Below are positions 12,375-27,240 of a stretch of 64,000 bases of DNA, piece by piece (the stretch's first letter is position 1; each line of letters starts with the position of its first letter). The notes under the pieces are model-generated. The model did not search any database. It had not been told where the DNA came from and worked only from the letters and a program-made list of their open reading frames with translations. Source of the stretch: Anolis sagrei (taxonomy: Eukaryota > Chordata > Lepidosauria > Squamata > Anolidae); assembly GCF_037176765.1 (NCBI RefSeq), contig NC_090023.1, forward strand, positions 26,113,366 through 26,177,365. Reading direction: 5' to 3'. Made by a program: the position numbers and the translations under genes.

Positions 12375-15363
12375 GTCCTCTCTAAGTATTTTCTAGGTCC
12401 TCCTGCATGACTCTATGCCATTCTTGGACCAGAAGTCCTTCATTTCAATACAGTTTCATTATTATCTGTGGTTTCATGTTTCCATTGCAGCCCCTGGTGA
12501 TGCAGTGGATTAAAGCACTGAGTTGCTGAACTTGCTGACCAAAAAGTCACAGGTTCGAAACCGGAGAGTGGTGTTAGCTCCCGTTGTTAGCCCCAGCTTC
12601 TGCCAACCTAGCAGTTTGAAAACATGCAGATGTGAGTAGATCAATAGGTACCACTCCGGCAGGATGGTAACGGTGCTCCATGCAGTCATGCCAGCCACAT
12701 GACCTTGGAGGTGTCTATGGACAACACTGGCTCTTTGGTTTAGAAATGAAGATGAGCACCAACCCCCAGTCGGACATGACTGAACTTAATGTCAGGGGAA
12801 AACCTTTACCTTTACTAGTGTCCACTCAGATGTCCCATGGCGGACACTAGTCGCCAGGGTGAAGCACAGGAGGAAGCAACAGAAGTTCAACTCTTAACTG
12901 TGCTTTTGCTTTGTGGTTCTTGAAATACTGGGTTTGACCATTCAGATTGTTGACCCTGACTCTACCCATTTTGCCTTTTGATTAATATTTTTAAATGTTT
13001 CCATGCCAAGTCTATTCATACTTCTCCCACAAATATGGGGATCGTACAGTATATTAACTATATTGAACTTTTTAAAATTCAATATAATTTTATAATTCAA
13101 TAAAATGTGTAACCTATGTTGAGTCATGGTTTTGGGGAAAAGATTAGATATAAATGAAACTGTGTTGTTGTTTGGTTGGTGGAATACAGTGTGTCTAGAG
13201 GTGAACCACATCCCCATATCAGTGATTCTCCGATTCGAAGAAGAAGAAACAATCTGGAGAATCCTTGTGGGTGCTTTAGGGACTGTAATACAAGAATTGC
13301 CCTCCTTTAGGAAGGGACACAAGATGTAGATCTTTAGTTATTTCTAAATGATGCCAATGAATATTTATTTATTTACTTTATTTGTATACCGCACTATCTC
13401 AGCCCGTAGGCGACTCAGTGGACCATTATAGTAACTTTCAAAACTAAGCTGTCCCAAATGATGATTTGACTCTGTCTCACCTTGTAACCAAACAAGAAGA
13501 GCCCAAAGAACAGACTGTAGAGATCTGCTGTCAGAATCCCCAAGTTGACCGAAGTGGCGCTGGTGACTTTGATCACGACTGGCATGAAGCTGTAGAGCCC
13601 AAACATGCAAAGGGCAAAAGCCAGGAACAGCAACGCTGAAAAGACAAGGCAGCAGCTTAATATTTAAAGACAGTGAACACTAAGTAGGGAAGAGAAGGGC
13701 AAATACTCTCAGGAGCCTTTAAGCTCAAGTACATACAAGGATAAAAGAAAGTAATGAAAAATATCCCCACTGGGCCAAACCGAAGGTCTATCCTTTCCTG
13801 TACTCAGTCCCTCCCTGGTGCCCAACACAATACTCTTGAGAAGAGCCAATAAGTCAGGTATTAAAGATGATAGCTCTTCTCCCCCAGCAGCTGGCATTCA
13901 GCACAACACATCATCTCATTAATGTGGTTAGGTAATTTTCTACTCTGGATGTAACAATTGTACTGGGAGTGGGGGGAGAAGAAGCGGAACTCTTCAGAAG
14001 GTAATATTTATTGATTCACTGGCTTCAATATATGACAGGTCAGCCCTCTTGCATGAGTGAAGACCTGGATTTCTGCCTAAAAGTGCTGCCCTGATTATGT
14101 CACCGGGGTACTTTTGCTCCCAGAGGTTCCAAACTGGCCAAAATGAATAACGGCCAATGATACATTAAACCCTTCTTAAGTTTAGTTCCCTTGATGGGAG
14201 TGATGGAGAGTCAACTGAAGAGGCAGCATGGAAGATTGCTGCAATACATCATCATAGAGCAGTGTTCCTCAACCTTCCTAATGCCGTGACCCCTTAAACA
14301 AGTTCCTCATGTTTTGGTGACCCCCAACCATAAAATTATTATCATTGCTAGTTCATAACTATAATTTTGCTACTGTTCTGACTCGTAATGTAAATATCTG
14401 ATATGCAGGATGTCTTTTCATTTGTTGGACTAAATTTGGCACAAATACCTCATACGCCCAAATTTGAATACTGGTGGGGTTGGGCGGGGGTTGATTTTGT
14501 CATTTGGAAATTGTAGTTGCTGTGATTTATAGATCACCTACAATCAAAGAGCATTCTGAACTCCATCAATGATAGAATACAACCAAACCTGACACACAGA
14601 ACTCCCATGATCAACAGAAAATACTGGAAGGGTTTGGTGGGCATTGACCTTGAGTTTTGGGGGTTGTCGTTCACCTTAATCCAGAGAGCACTGTGGACTC
14701 AAACAATGATGGATCTGGACCAAACTTGGCATAAATACTCAATATGCCAAAATGTGAACACTGGTGGAGTTTGGGGAAATAGACCATGACATTTGGGAGT
14801 TGTAGTTGCTGGGATTTATAGTTCATCTACAATTAAAGAGTCCTTTGAACTCCACCAATAATAGAATTGGACCAAACTTCCCACACAGAATCACCATGAC
14901 CAATAAAAAATGCTGTGTTTTCTAATGGTCTTTGGTGACCCCTGTGACATCCCCTCGCAACCCCCCCCCCCAACAGGGATCCCAACCCCCAGGTGAGAAA
15001 TATGGTCATAGAGGCTCATCTCTTGTTTGCTCAAAGATAGTTTGGTAAAGATGTATGAACTTCCAAAATAGATAAAGTGATACTGCTAATTGAGGAGAAA
15101 TCCTTGATTCATTTTTCAAAAGACTGAAATGTTTTTATCTCTTTTGTTAGTTCAAAAAAAGATGGGGTATAAAAATGTTAGCTTTTGATAAATAATTGAA
15201 TCACGTAATAATTGAATCAGAAGTGCAATCATTTAAAGTAAGTACTTCTTTTTTTATTATAGCTTCTAGTCGGGATAGTCATCTTTGTCTACCCCCTCCC
15301 CTATTTATAGGGAGCACTTAGGAGATTAAATTGAATGTTTATGTTATAGGCTTTTTGGCTTAT

Positions 15364-15405
<42 letters not shown>

Positions 15406-18400
15406 GTTTGTTTCTATTTCACTCTTCTCCCCGTGGGGACTCAGAGCAGATTACAGTATAAAAAGATACCACCAAACATTCATTGCCGAGACACACAAAC
15501 ACAAACAAAGGCAAAGGCTTCTCCTTTCATTTCCGGCTTTGGAGGCAGTGCTGATCTCAGGCTCTGAGGGAGGTGCTTTTCTCCATTTCCAAACTGAGGA
15601 GCCTGCATTGTCGCCTCCTGGTTGTGTGACCAGCATAACTGCTTTCAGCATCTTATGCCTTTCCCACCAAAGCAGTACCTATTTATCTACTCACATTTGC
15701 ATGTTTTTGAACGGATAGGTCGGCAGGAGCAACCTAGCAATGCAGCATAATGTGGCAATGAATTCCATAAATCACACAGGGATTGAAAGTTCCCTTCTTT
15801 ATGTCTTGTAAGAGGAAAAGGACATGTGCTTTATAGCACTGATTGCTAAGTGAAGAGTTGCTAGAATCAGTGTGAGTTTTCACTTTAAACTGTTGACTAT
15901 CAACTATAAAATTCACCCTCTCCCCAATTTTGCTGTGCTTCTTACACAAGGAGTGAGAGATGCACATTTTGAAAACACTAGAGTAATAAAGATTAGCTTC
16001 CCAAAAGTTAGTACTGGGATTTCAGCATCCACTTACCAATTTTCCAGTTCCATTGAATATTGGCGATGTCTTTATGTTCCACAATGGCTCTAAAGGAAAA
16101 ATGGGGAGGAAGAAGAAAAACAAGGGGGAAGGGGGACACTGACGTTAAAATGTGATGATGAAGTTTCCAGAATCCAATATACAACGTGAGCAAACAAAAT
16201 AGATTTCTGAGGGACCCCATAGGTCAACAGGTCAACAGCCAGGGCATCAAATAGCACTACATTTCTGTTTAAATTTAAATTCTGTGGAATTCCCTCCCCA
16301 AAGACATCAGATTGGCCACCTCCCTCCTGTCCTTTAGAAGGAAACTCAAGACTTGGCTGTGGGACCTTGCATTTGACCATTGAATAGCGACTTGTATGAA
16401 GAAGACATAAGCAATTTTGAAGTCACAGTGAATTGACCCGAACCCAGATTTTAATTGGCGTGTTTTAACAACTGTTTATTTAATGTTTTGTTTTAATGAA
16501 TTTGTTGATTGTTTTTATCATTATAATGGTACCAAAAGGTGTTTGCTGTGAGACTGCCCTGAGTCCCCCCGTGGGAGTGAGAAGGGTGGGGTACAAGTAT
16601 ATGAAATAAATAAATGTCTGTGTTCGCCCCTCCAACAAAGACTGAAATCACTGTATAACAGTGTTCTGAAGTCCCATACCAGCGAAAAATATCATGACCC
16701 ATAAAGGATACCATGGTTGATGGTATCAAAAGCCAGTGAGTGTTCCAGTAGAACCAACAGGGACACACTCTTGCTCTCCAGTTGCCTGCATAAGTCACCC
16801 ATAAAGGCAATCAAAGCAGCCTTTGTTTCATAACAAGAACTGATGCCATGTTGAAATGGATCTAGAGATAGTCTCTATTATCCCCAAACCTTTGGAACTG
16901 GGAGACCAACACACACTCCAGAGCAGGAATGGACAAACTTTGGCCCTCCAGGTGTTTTGGACTTCAACTCTCACAATTCCTAACAGCCACCAGTACAGAA
17001 GGACCCAAAGGTTAGACCTGTTACTGAGTATGTTTGACTCTCTGATTCCAAGACTGGCACCTATTTCATGCTATCAGCACTAATTTTTGAGATACCTAAC
17101 ATATGCCATATATTGTTCACCATATGCTTACCCATGATGTTGACTGATATCTGCTAGAGCTGATATGGTCTATTATCCAATGCAATTTTCTGTATCAGTA
17201 CCCCAAATAATCCCAAGAACAGGCCTAAAAACCAAGGGCCCTTCCACACAGCCATATAACCCAGAATATCAAGGCAGAAAATCCCTTAATATCTGCTTTG
17301 AACTGAGTTATCTGAGCCCACACTCCCATTTATTCCAGTTCAAAGCAGAAAATGTGGGGTTTTATTCAGTTGTGTGGAAGGGTCCTAAGTCACCAAGAAT
17401 GTTGTTTAATCATAGAATTAAGGAGTTGGAAAAGACCCCAAGGGCCATCTAGTCCAACCCATGCAGGAAAGCACAATCAGATGGCCACCTAAATAGAGGA
17501 ATGTTTTTACCAAAATTTTATAGACAGTCGTCCTGTTGTCATCTACACATCTGGCATTGCCAGGTGCATCTACACTAGGCATGGGCAAACTTCAGCCATC
17601 CAGGTGTTTTGGACTTTAACTCCCACAATTCCTAACAGCCGCTAGGCTGTTAGGAATTGTGGGAGTTTAAGTTCAAAACACCTAGAGGGCCGAAGTTTGC
17701 CCATGTCTGCCTTAAAGCCTCCCCAAATTTGGATCGCTAGAGATTGTCCAATAATTATTCTGAATGGTGGAACTCACAACGTCTTAGGAAATTGTATTTA
17801 ATATATTACTTTTTATTATTTTGAGTTTTTAAAATACAAAATACACCCAAAAATAGAAATATTGCCCAAGACAGCAAAACATCTCATGACCTGCAAAAGT
17901 CAATGTATTAGAAACAAGGTCAACATGTTCTTGTTAAAAGTAGCAATGTCACCAGTCATCACATTATTTCACAAAACAATATAATTGCAGCCTTGCTACA
18001 ACCAAATGCAGCACAGTCCTATTTGTACTCATCATTGGTTACAATGTGTTTCTTTCATGTTCTACATCTAATGCTCATTTATCAACAACCTTGAAACCTA
18101 CCTCCGGCTTGCCTCAATGAAAGCTTTGAAAAATCCCCCCTTCCTAGAAAAAAACATTTCCAGAACCCCCAAGCAAGATGCCCAAAAAGTAATCCACTAA
18201 CTTTCTCAGTGTCTAACGATAACTTTTACAGAAATAACAGTTCACTATCTGAAAATAGTTCACCTAGGAAACCATTTAGGTCTGTATGTGTATGTGAAAA
18301 CCTGGCTCTAGGGTCAAGACTTTGGAGATTACCTACAGTGCAATAATATTTGTTTGTTTGTTTGTTTGTTTGTTTATTTATTTACGACATTTATATGCTG

Positions 18401-21400
18401 CCCTTCTCACCCCGAAGGGGACTCAGAGCGGATTACAAGATATATATACATACAATATATTATATTATTAGCATAGAACAGTATCAGTATTATATATTAC
18501 TATATTGTACTATACCATATTGTAATATTATTAGTAATATTACATGTAATATAAAATATATGATTATAATATTGTATTATTATTAGTATTATATTGTATT
18601 ACATTATAATATTATAAATACTATATGTATATACAATATATTATATTATATTATATTATATGTAAAGCACAGGAGACATAATAGCTACATAATTATGCAC
18701 AATGACTTTTGGAATGGCCCCAGACTACTATTGTGGATGACGTGATTTTTAATAGTGATTGTATTATTTTATATAGGTTGTTGTAGGTTTTTTCGGGCTA
18801 TATGGCCATGTTCTAGAGGCATTCTCTCCTGATGTTTCACCTGCATCTATGGCAAGCATCCTCAGAGGATGCAGGCGAAACATCAGGAGAGAATGCCTCT
18901 AGAACATGGCCATATAGCCCGAAAAAAACCTACAATGATTCCGGCCATAAAAGCCTTTGACAATACAATATTTTATATATTTTTAATTCGCATTTAATTT
19001 TAATGTTAAATCTTTAATGTATTTTAACTGTTTGTTGTTCAAAGGCATTGAATAATTGCCATATATAAAGCTGCCTTGAGTCCCCTTCAGGGGAGAAAGG
19101 TGCGATATAAATAGAGTAAATAAATAATAAATAAATATGTGCCTTCACATGACAGTAGTCTCGCTTATCCAACCTTCGCTCATTCTACATTCTGTATTAT
19201 CCAATGGAGTCTGCCTCCCGTCCTGAATAATGTCCAGGGTAGGAGAAAGAAAGAACCCTTGTCTGTTTTGATGCTAAATTCGTAAATACAGTAATTATTA
19301 CATAACGTTACTGTGTATTGAACTGTTTTTCTACTCATTTGTTGTAAAACATGATGTTTTGGTGCTTAATTTGTAAAATCATGACATAATTTGATGTTTA
19401 ATAGGCTTTTCCTTAATCCTTCCTTATTATCCAACATTTTTGCTTATCCAATGTTAGGTTGGATAAGCGAGACTCTACTGCACCTATCAACTTACGGTGC
19501 CTCCATGAATTTCATAGGGTTTTCTTATGCAAGGAATATTCACAGGTGGTTTTGCTAATTCTTTCTTCTGAAATATAACCTACAGCATCTGGTATTGGTT
19601 GGTGGTATCCCACTCAAGTACTAACCAGAGCTGACCCTTCTTAGATTCCAAAATCAGTTCTGGTACTTTTAGGCTATATACAGTCTTTGACATGACTTGT
19701 TATGTCCCTTCAAGTGTACACCAATTTATGGCAACGCTATCAAAAGCTTTTATTGTCAAGACATATTCTGAGGAAGTTTGTTATTGGCTTCTTCTTACCC
19801 TGAAAGAATGTGATTTGCTCAAAGTCATCATGGCTGATCAGGGATATGAACCCTGGCCTCCTGGCATTCCAGTCTCAACATTGAACACTACTGCATTACA
19901 CTGGCTCTGATTCTTTAATAAGAACTTTGGTTTTATTAAAATTTAAACCATCATAAACTAATCCTTTTAGGGAAGTCAGCAATGTTTTACTTGAAATGCA
20001 ATTTCTCTCTCCTTCTTCCACTTCTCCCCATTGTCTTCAGCTTCCTTCAATTACTACAAACTGAGTTCAAAGGGCAAAAGTAGCTTGAAATACAGTAGAG
20101 TCTCGCTTATCCAACATAAACAGGCCGGGAGAATGTTGGATAAGCGAAAATGTTGGATAATAAGGAGGGATTAAGGAAAGGCCCAATAAATGTCAAATTA
20201 CATTATGACAGAAAAAGCAGTTCAATACATGGTAACCTTCGGGCCTGTAGCTGGGGGGGGGGGGGTTAGGGGTTCAAATTTTTCTGGTTAAAAAAACCCC
20301 TGGTTTACTCATGAAGTTTAACTAGTTAACCAAATCCCCATGCTGTCTATGACACAAAAAATTAAGAGTCCATCCAGAACTGCAAGCACTATCTCAAAAC
20401 AAATATTGACAATTTATTCACACTGTCATTACTTGCAGCAATAGCCGATGTAGTGAAGCAACCAAGTTGTGGGGGGTATTGAATGCTCTCATTAAGGAGG
20501 CCAGACTTGGTGGAGGTGGTTGATAGGGGCGGAGCTGCAGGCTACTGAAGGCTGCTCTGCCCCCCTGCTGTTCTCTTTGCTTCAGCGTGAGCTAGGAGGC
20601 AGGTTTCAACCCCCCCCCCCCCCCGAAATTTTCAAACCCCTTCCGAAATTTTCAAACCCACACCCCCCCCCCCCGGCCCAAATTTTTTCTGGCTACGACC
20701 CTGGTAACGTTATGTTGTAATTACTGTATTTCTGAATTTAGCACCAAAACATCGCAATGCATTGAAACAGCTGTGGATCCGGGGAGATAAGCAGCTGCGT
20801 TGAATAATACAGAACGTTGGATAAGCAAAAGTTGGATACGTAGACTCTATTGTAAATTTACCCAGAGGAGAGGAGAATCTTATCCTTCCCAATGACTCAG
20901 ATGAAAGCAACCTGCTACATCATGCTATCCAGTAAATCTGCTGAGAGGGGGTGGTTGTCCCTAATTCAGATTCTTTTTCCCAAAGTATTTTAAATTACTT
21001 TAATACTTTTTTGGATTTTGCATACTGGGTCTTAACATTAGTATGAAATTGTCTTCAGAATGGAGCCAATGCTACAGAAGGCTGATATTATACAACTGCA
21101 AAAGACTCAAGATCACTCTCCGTAAAATGATGACAACACAAGTCCACAAAAGCCAAATCCCAAAGCAGTCAACAATTAAGAATCCTTAATCCTGTGACAA
21201 GTTCCACAAAGACCAAGGAGATTATTTGCATGAATAACCATTTACAGGAGTTGGAAATCTCACGGATAGCATGATCAGCACATAAACTAGAAGAAGTCAG
21301 TACAAAAAAAAAGCTGAACATAAGCTTAATATGAGAAAAATTTAGATGCTCAGGCAACCAAATAAATGCCTAACCATCTTGGTCTGCCAGCTCACAACCC

Positions 21401-24400
21401 AGAGATCTCCCAGAATTTTATGTTTTCAAATAGCCAATCACACAAAGTCCAGGATGTAGATACACAAAAGAACAGGAGGAAGGCGAGATGAATGAGTGAG
21501 AGGTCTTCTAATTTGGTACTGAATTTAGAAATAAAGGGGAAATCTCTGGGTTGTAATCTGGTGACACTACACAGACTAAATGCAATGTGAACAATGGCAC
21601 AACCCACCAATTCATGGAAGGGAAGAAATCATTCTGTGGTGTGGATGGTTTTCTTAATTTACAATGAAAGTACGTATAATAGGTCCTTACAGCTGCAGAC
21701 CGCTGATAATAGTCCCAAACAAGCCCACCATTCCTAGAAACTCCACTCTGCTCAGATTTTTCACAATGTATTCCTCACTCACATTCGAAATCGCATACAA
21801 CGAAGCGCCGAGGAGGACTAAGACATCTCCAATCACCACGTCGCTTCCTGTACAGAAGACATGAATTGGTTTTTAGAAAGGAAATCAATGTAAAGTAAAG
21901 CGAATGGGAATGTCAAGAGATAACAGTAGCCATATTTTTACAGGTATTTGATATCTTTTAGGATAATATTTGGTACCTACTAGTGAATTACTTATTTTTC
22001 CTTTTACTGAAGACTATTTCAAAGCAAGAAACTTTTAGTATTCCTTGCCTAAGAAAATCATATGAAATCATGGGTTGCCATAAGTGAACAGGCAACTTGA
22101 AAGCAAAGAGCTGCACAATAAGCTGCTAATATACAACTGCAGTGCGTGGCTGAAAAGTTGGCATGATGGAGTCTGCTTGATACTTTTAAATAACTGCAAG
22201 AGAATGCTAGTATCATAGAATTGGAAGAGACTACAAAAATATATCATCAAAGCACTCCTGACAGATGACCATCCAGCCTCTGTTGATAAACCTACACAGA
22301 AGGAGTCTTCACCACATTGTGGGGCAGTATATTCCATTGTCAAACAGCTCTTACTGTCAGGAAATCCCTTCTAAGGAGAGCCACAACTTTCATAGAATCC
22401 TAGAGTTGTAAGAGATCACAAGGGCCATTCACACAGCCCAAAATCTGGATGAGAATGGGACACACATGACCAGCCCTTCCATTAGGCAAGGTGAGGTGTT
22501 CACCAGGCAACATTATTGCCACCATCAAACATTTGGGATACATGGATTAAGGAAATGATTTGAAATACATACTTTTTGTGAGAAGAGTTTATGCTGTTCC
22601 TTGTGTTGGCCACTTTAAGAAATCCCCTGAAAAAATCTACATTGGAGTTACTCATGACACAAACAACACTCTGAGAGAAACCTGAGAAATGTGAAGGGTT
22701 GTTCTAAAATGTCAGGTTCTTTCTCTTTTCCTTGTACGTCAATGTCCCAATTTAGCTCTCCAGGGAAGTCAATAAATTGATTGCGGTAAGAGCTGAACCA
22801 AGTTCTACATCTCAGAAATTTCCTAAATGCATGCTAAGATTATATTAGCTTTTTTTTTTAGGGCAAAGGCACAATACGATACACGTAAATTGCACTCATT
22901 TTACTAGGGCTTTTTCTATAACACGATCCAGCTGAGTAATCTTAATCTTGAATTTAATAAGAATTCAATACGTAAATTGCTGCTGTTAAGAAAGTTGCAT
23001 GCTCCTCCACCGGCTGGCAGAGCTCCTGTCCCTTTTAACAAATGGAAATTCAGCAAGGGAATCATTTAGCAGCACATTGCCAGGAACCAATTGCTTAGAG
23101 TGGTAGTGGGGTCTCCTCTGGACATCTTCAAAAAGTTGCTGGACAGCTACCTGCTGGTGATGCTTCAGCCCGGTGGTTCTCAACCTGGTGGTCCCCAGAT
23201 GTTTTGGCCTTCAACTCCAACAAATCCTAACAGCTTGTAAACTGGCTGGGATTTCTGGGAGTTGTAGACCAAAACACCTGGGAGCCCACAGGTTGAGAAC
23301 CAGGGGTTGGACTTGATAGCCCACAAGGTCCCTTCCACATCTATGATTTGATGATTTTAGGAGATGCTTGCTCCCCAAAAGGGGCTGGATTTTTACCTAT
23401 CATGCTTGATCATGGAGACTAGGGTGCAGAACAATGGCTTCAAACTACAGGAAAGGAGATCCCACCTGAACATGTGGAAGAACTTCCTAACTGTGAAAGC
23501 TGTTCAGCAGTGGAGCTCTCTGCCCCCGAGTGTGGTGGAGGCTCCTTCTTTGGAGGCTTGGAAACAGAGGCTGGGAACCTCTGGAGAGTCCTGATCATGA
23601 TCATTCTCTTGTGGCAAAGAAACAATCACAGGCTGAAGCCCTACAGCAATTTTCCTGCTACTTGGCAGGGAGTTGGACTGGATGGCCCACAAGGTCTCTT
23701 CCAACTCTATGATTCTATGATCAATTTTCAGACAATGCCGTCCCTTAATTAACAGACTGGTTTCAACTAGGAACAGTGGGGGAGCCATCCAGATGTTGTT
23801 AGACATCATCTTTTACCCAATCTAGATAGTATATCTAATAGTGAAGGAAAATTGGAACTACAATCCAATGATACTGTATGAACTCCATATCCATAGGGGA
23901 TCAATTCCAAAACCTGCCACTGATAGTAGTGATCCTTATATTTTGACTATCCTTGAACAAGGAGCCTACCATAGCAGAATACTAGAGGACATAGAAAGAC
24001 CCATGTACATTTCCAGGGAGGAATATTTTTGGGATTGCGGGTGAATGATGTTGTAGGCATTGAATCCATGGCTAAGTGAGTCATAATGTATCAGTAAGGC
24101 CAGAAGGGCTCCAGGGAGCTACGGTCCTCCAATGTTAACTTTGCCAAATTATGAATCAACCAGTTATTTTCCATTCCTGTTTGATTTCACACTCTCCGAC
24201 TACTCCATAATAGGAAAGTGAATAGGAAATCAGCAAGGTCTTCCCCTTCCATGTCATTATATTTAGCCACTCCTGATCTAATGTTCCTTACTCAGCCCTA
24301 CACAGCATTCTCATTGCAAGATACCTTTTTTTTTTTTGGGGGGGGGGGGGGTTATGGGATATTGGCACAAGTTGGGACTCCACTGCAGAAAGGATGCAAA

Positions 24401-27203
24401 ACTCAAAACCAAAGTAAAACAATTCAACTTTTTTAAAAAAAAATACAGAATAAAGCCAGAATAAAAACCAAAGTACAATTAAAAATGAGCAGTGGCACAA
24501 ACATCTATAAACACACTAACCCCATTTTTAAATCTAGGAGAATACGTAGATTTCATCTGGTGCTGAAAAGACCAAACATAGGCACTGAATGTTCTCTAGA
24601 GGGAACATTACACAATGTGAGTGCCAATGCAGACAAGATCCTTATTTTCACAAGAAACAAGGAAATCCACAGGAAATAAGACAAAACTGTTTTCCTTTGC
24701 ACAAAAGCCTCTTGGTTCAAGAAACACTTCCAATCATCCATAAACTTAGTTCCTTGGGAACCAAGCTAAAATATGTATTTCCACATTAGTGACTTATATA
24801 CTGTAGATTTGAGAATTTAAAGAATATTTAGAGAACCTCTGTAGTTTGCAGTTTTTAACCATGTCCTGAACAGACCTTTTAATTCAAAATAAGATTATTA
24901 TTTCTTTCAAGCAGACATACTAGTTGGACATTTTATTTATTTACACTAAACTTTCAGGTGCTGGATAGGTTCCTTGTTATAATATTTGCACACTTCACAG
25001 ATACATATTGCCCAGGCCTCACCTTCACCATCTGGTCTCCCAGCTAATATATCTGCACCAACCATGGTCCCTACTCCCAACAGGCAGACAGCAACAGCAA
25101 GAAAATGGATCAGTTTGTATCTTGCACGGAGGAGGAACCACGATAATGCCATCAGCACAGGTATCCCAAAGCAGTCTAACAGCTGTCATGGACAAAAAGA
25201 AACAAATCACCATCATACACAGCCTCGTAATTTCTTATTATCACATTGACACTCAGATAGCAAAGGTTCAGGACTCACAGCCTGACCAGGGTAAACTCAG
25301 TTGAATGGCCAAAATGCCCAATCAAACTAGACTCAGTGGAGACTAAAGGGGATCCTGCAAATCTCTTGGGAAGACAGGCGGACAAACGTCAGTGTGCTGG
25401 AAGAAGCAAAGACCACCAGCATTGAAGCGATGGCCCTCTGCCATCAACTCCGCTGGACCGGCCATGTTGACCGGATGCCCGACCACTGTCTCCCAAAGCA
25501 GTTGCTCTACTCCGAACTCAAGAATGGAAAACAGAATGTTGGTGGACAGGAAAAGAGATTTAAAGATGGGCTCAAAACCAACTTTAAAAACTCTGGCATA
25601 GACACTGAAAACTGGGAAGCCCTGGCCCTTGATCGCTCCAGCTGGAGGTCAGCTGTGACCAGCAGTGCTGCATAATTTGAAGAGGCATGAATGGAGAGTG
25701 AAAGAGAAACACATGCCAAGAGGAAGGCGCATCAAGCCAACCCCAACCGAGCCCACCTTCCATCTGGAAACCTATGCCTTCACTGCGGGAGAAGATGCAG
25801 ATCAAGAATAGGGCTCCACAGTCACCTACAGACTCACAAGACTTCTGACCCTGGAAGACTATCCTACTCGGCCAATGAGGGATCGCCTAAGTAAGTAAGT
25901 AAGTAAAGGGGATTTTAAGTCCCTTTCCAGATTCTTCACTGGGAATTTGGTGTGACTTAAGATTTTGTGAATTACTTCCTGATGTCTTCCTGGTTTACAA
26001 TGTTTTGACATGGAAAACAAAGCTTTTGAGACTTTTAAATAAATAAATAATATTCTTTATTTATATTCCACTTTATCTTCCCAGAGAGACTCAGCGGATT
26101 TCAATACACATATAAGGAAAACATTCAATGCCATTTAAATGACCAATGACATACAATACACAGATAAGCTAAAGGCCTTCCCCTTCTCCATTTCTGGCAT
26201 CTGGAGGCACCGTTCAACTTCCAGGCATGGGGAGGTGCATTTTTTCCATTTTTCATGCAGAAGGATCCTGCTGTCAGTAGACATCACGGATCTTTTAGTT
26301 GAAATGTCTGCATGCCTTCCCACCGAAGCAGTACCTATTGCTCTACTCGCATTGCATGCTTTCAAACTGCTAGGTAGGCAGAAGCTTGGACTGACAGTGG
26401 GAGCTAACCCCGATTCGCGACTTTGAACTATTGACCCTCCAGTCAGCAACCTTTCCTGCAGCTAGTGGTTTTAACCGCTGTGCTACCACAGCCCCAGTAG
26501 CACAGCTTTTTTTTAATTTATTCGTGAAATATAGTCAAAACTCATTAAAAAATTAGGTAAACTTTGTGTTGTATAATTTTGAAACATTTTGCAAAAGCCT
26601 GCCCTTCACTTTATGCCACAATACATGTGTTGCCACAATACATGTGTTGAAATTTCCCATAAGACTATGCATCTTTTTTACCTGGACACTTGTTATAGTC
26701 GTGTATTGGTAAGCTTTTACAATGGTGTAGTTAGCTTCAACGTCTGCCAGCCCAAGCAAAATATACTTCCACCATTTCTTCTTCAGGATCTGCAAGGCAT
26801 TGTCACCATCTGGAGGGAAAATAAACACACAGGTAAATGTCTATGAAGTTCCTCAGCAGAAGTTCTACTTTTGCATTCCACCAAAATCTAAAACGTTGTT
26901 AAGTGGGGTATGAGAGAAAGTCTTCCCTATGGATCCTTCTAACACTTAAGCATTCCTAGAAGGACAGCACTAATTAATGAATGAGTTACTTACTTAGTTA
27001 ATGAGTATCCTTTCTTTCTCTCAGAGAAAGACACAAACCAGCTCAGAGAGAGTAAAGAACAAAGTACACAAACACCCTACTTGATACAAAGTTTTTAAGA
27101 ATAATAATAATAATTCTATATATTTATCTTGTCAGAAGTGAGTTGAGGATACAGTTAACATGTATTTAAAAATGCAAAGTTTAAAAACTTTGGCATTATG
27201 CTA

Positions 27204-27240
<37 letters not shown>

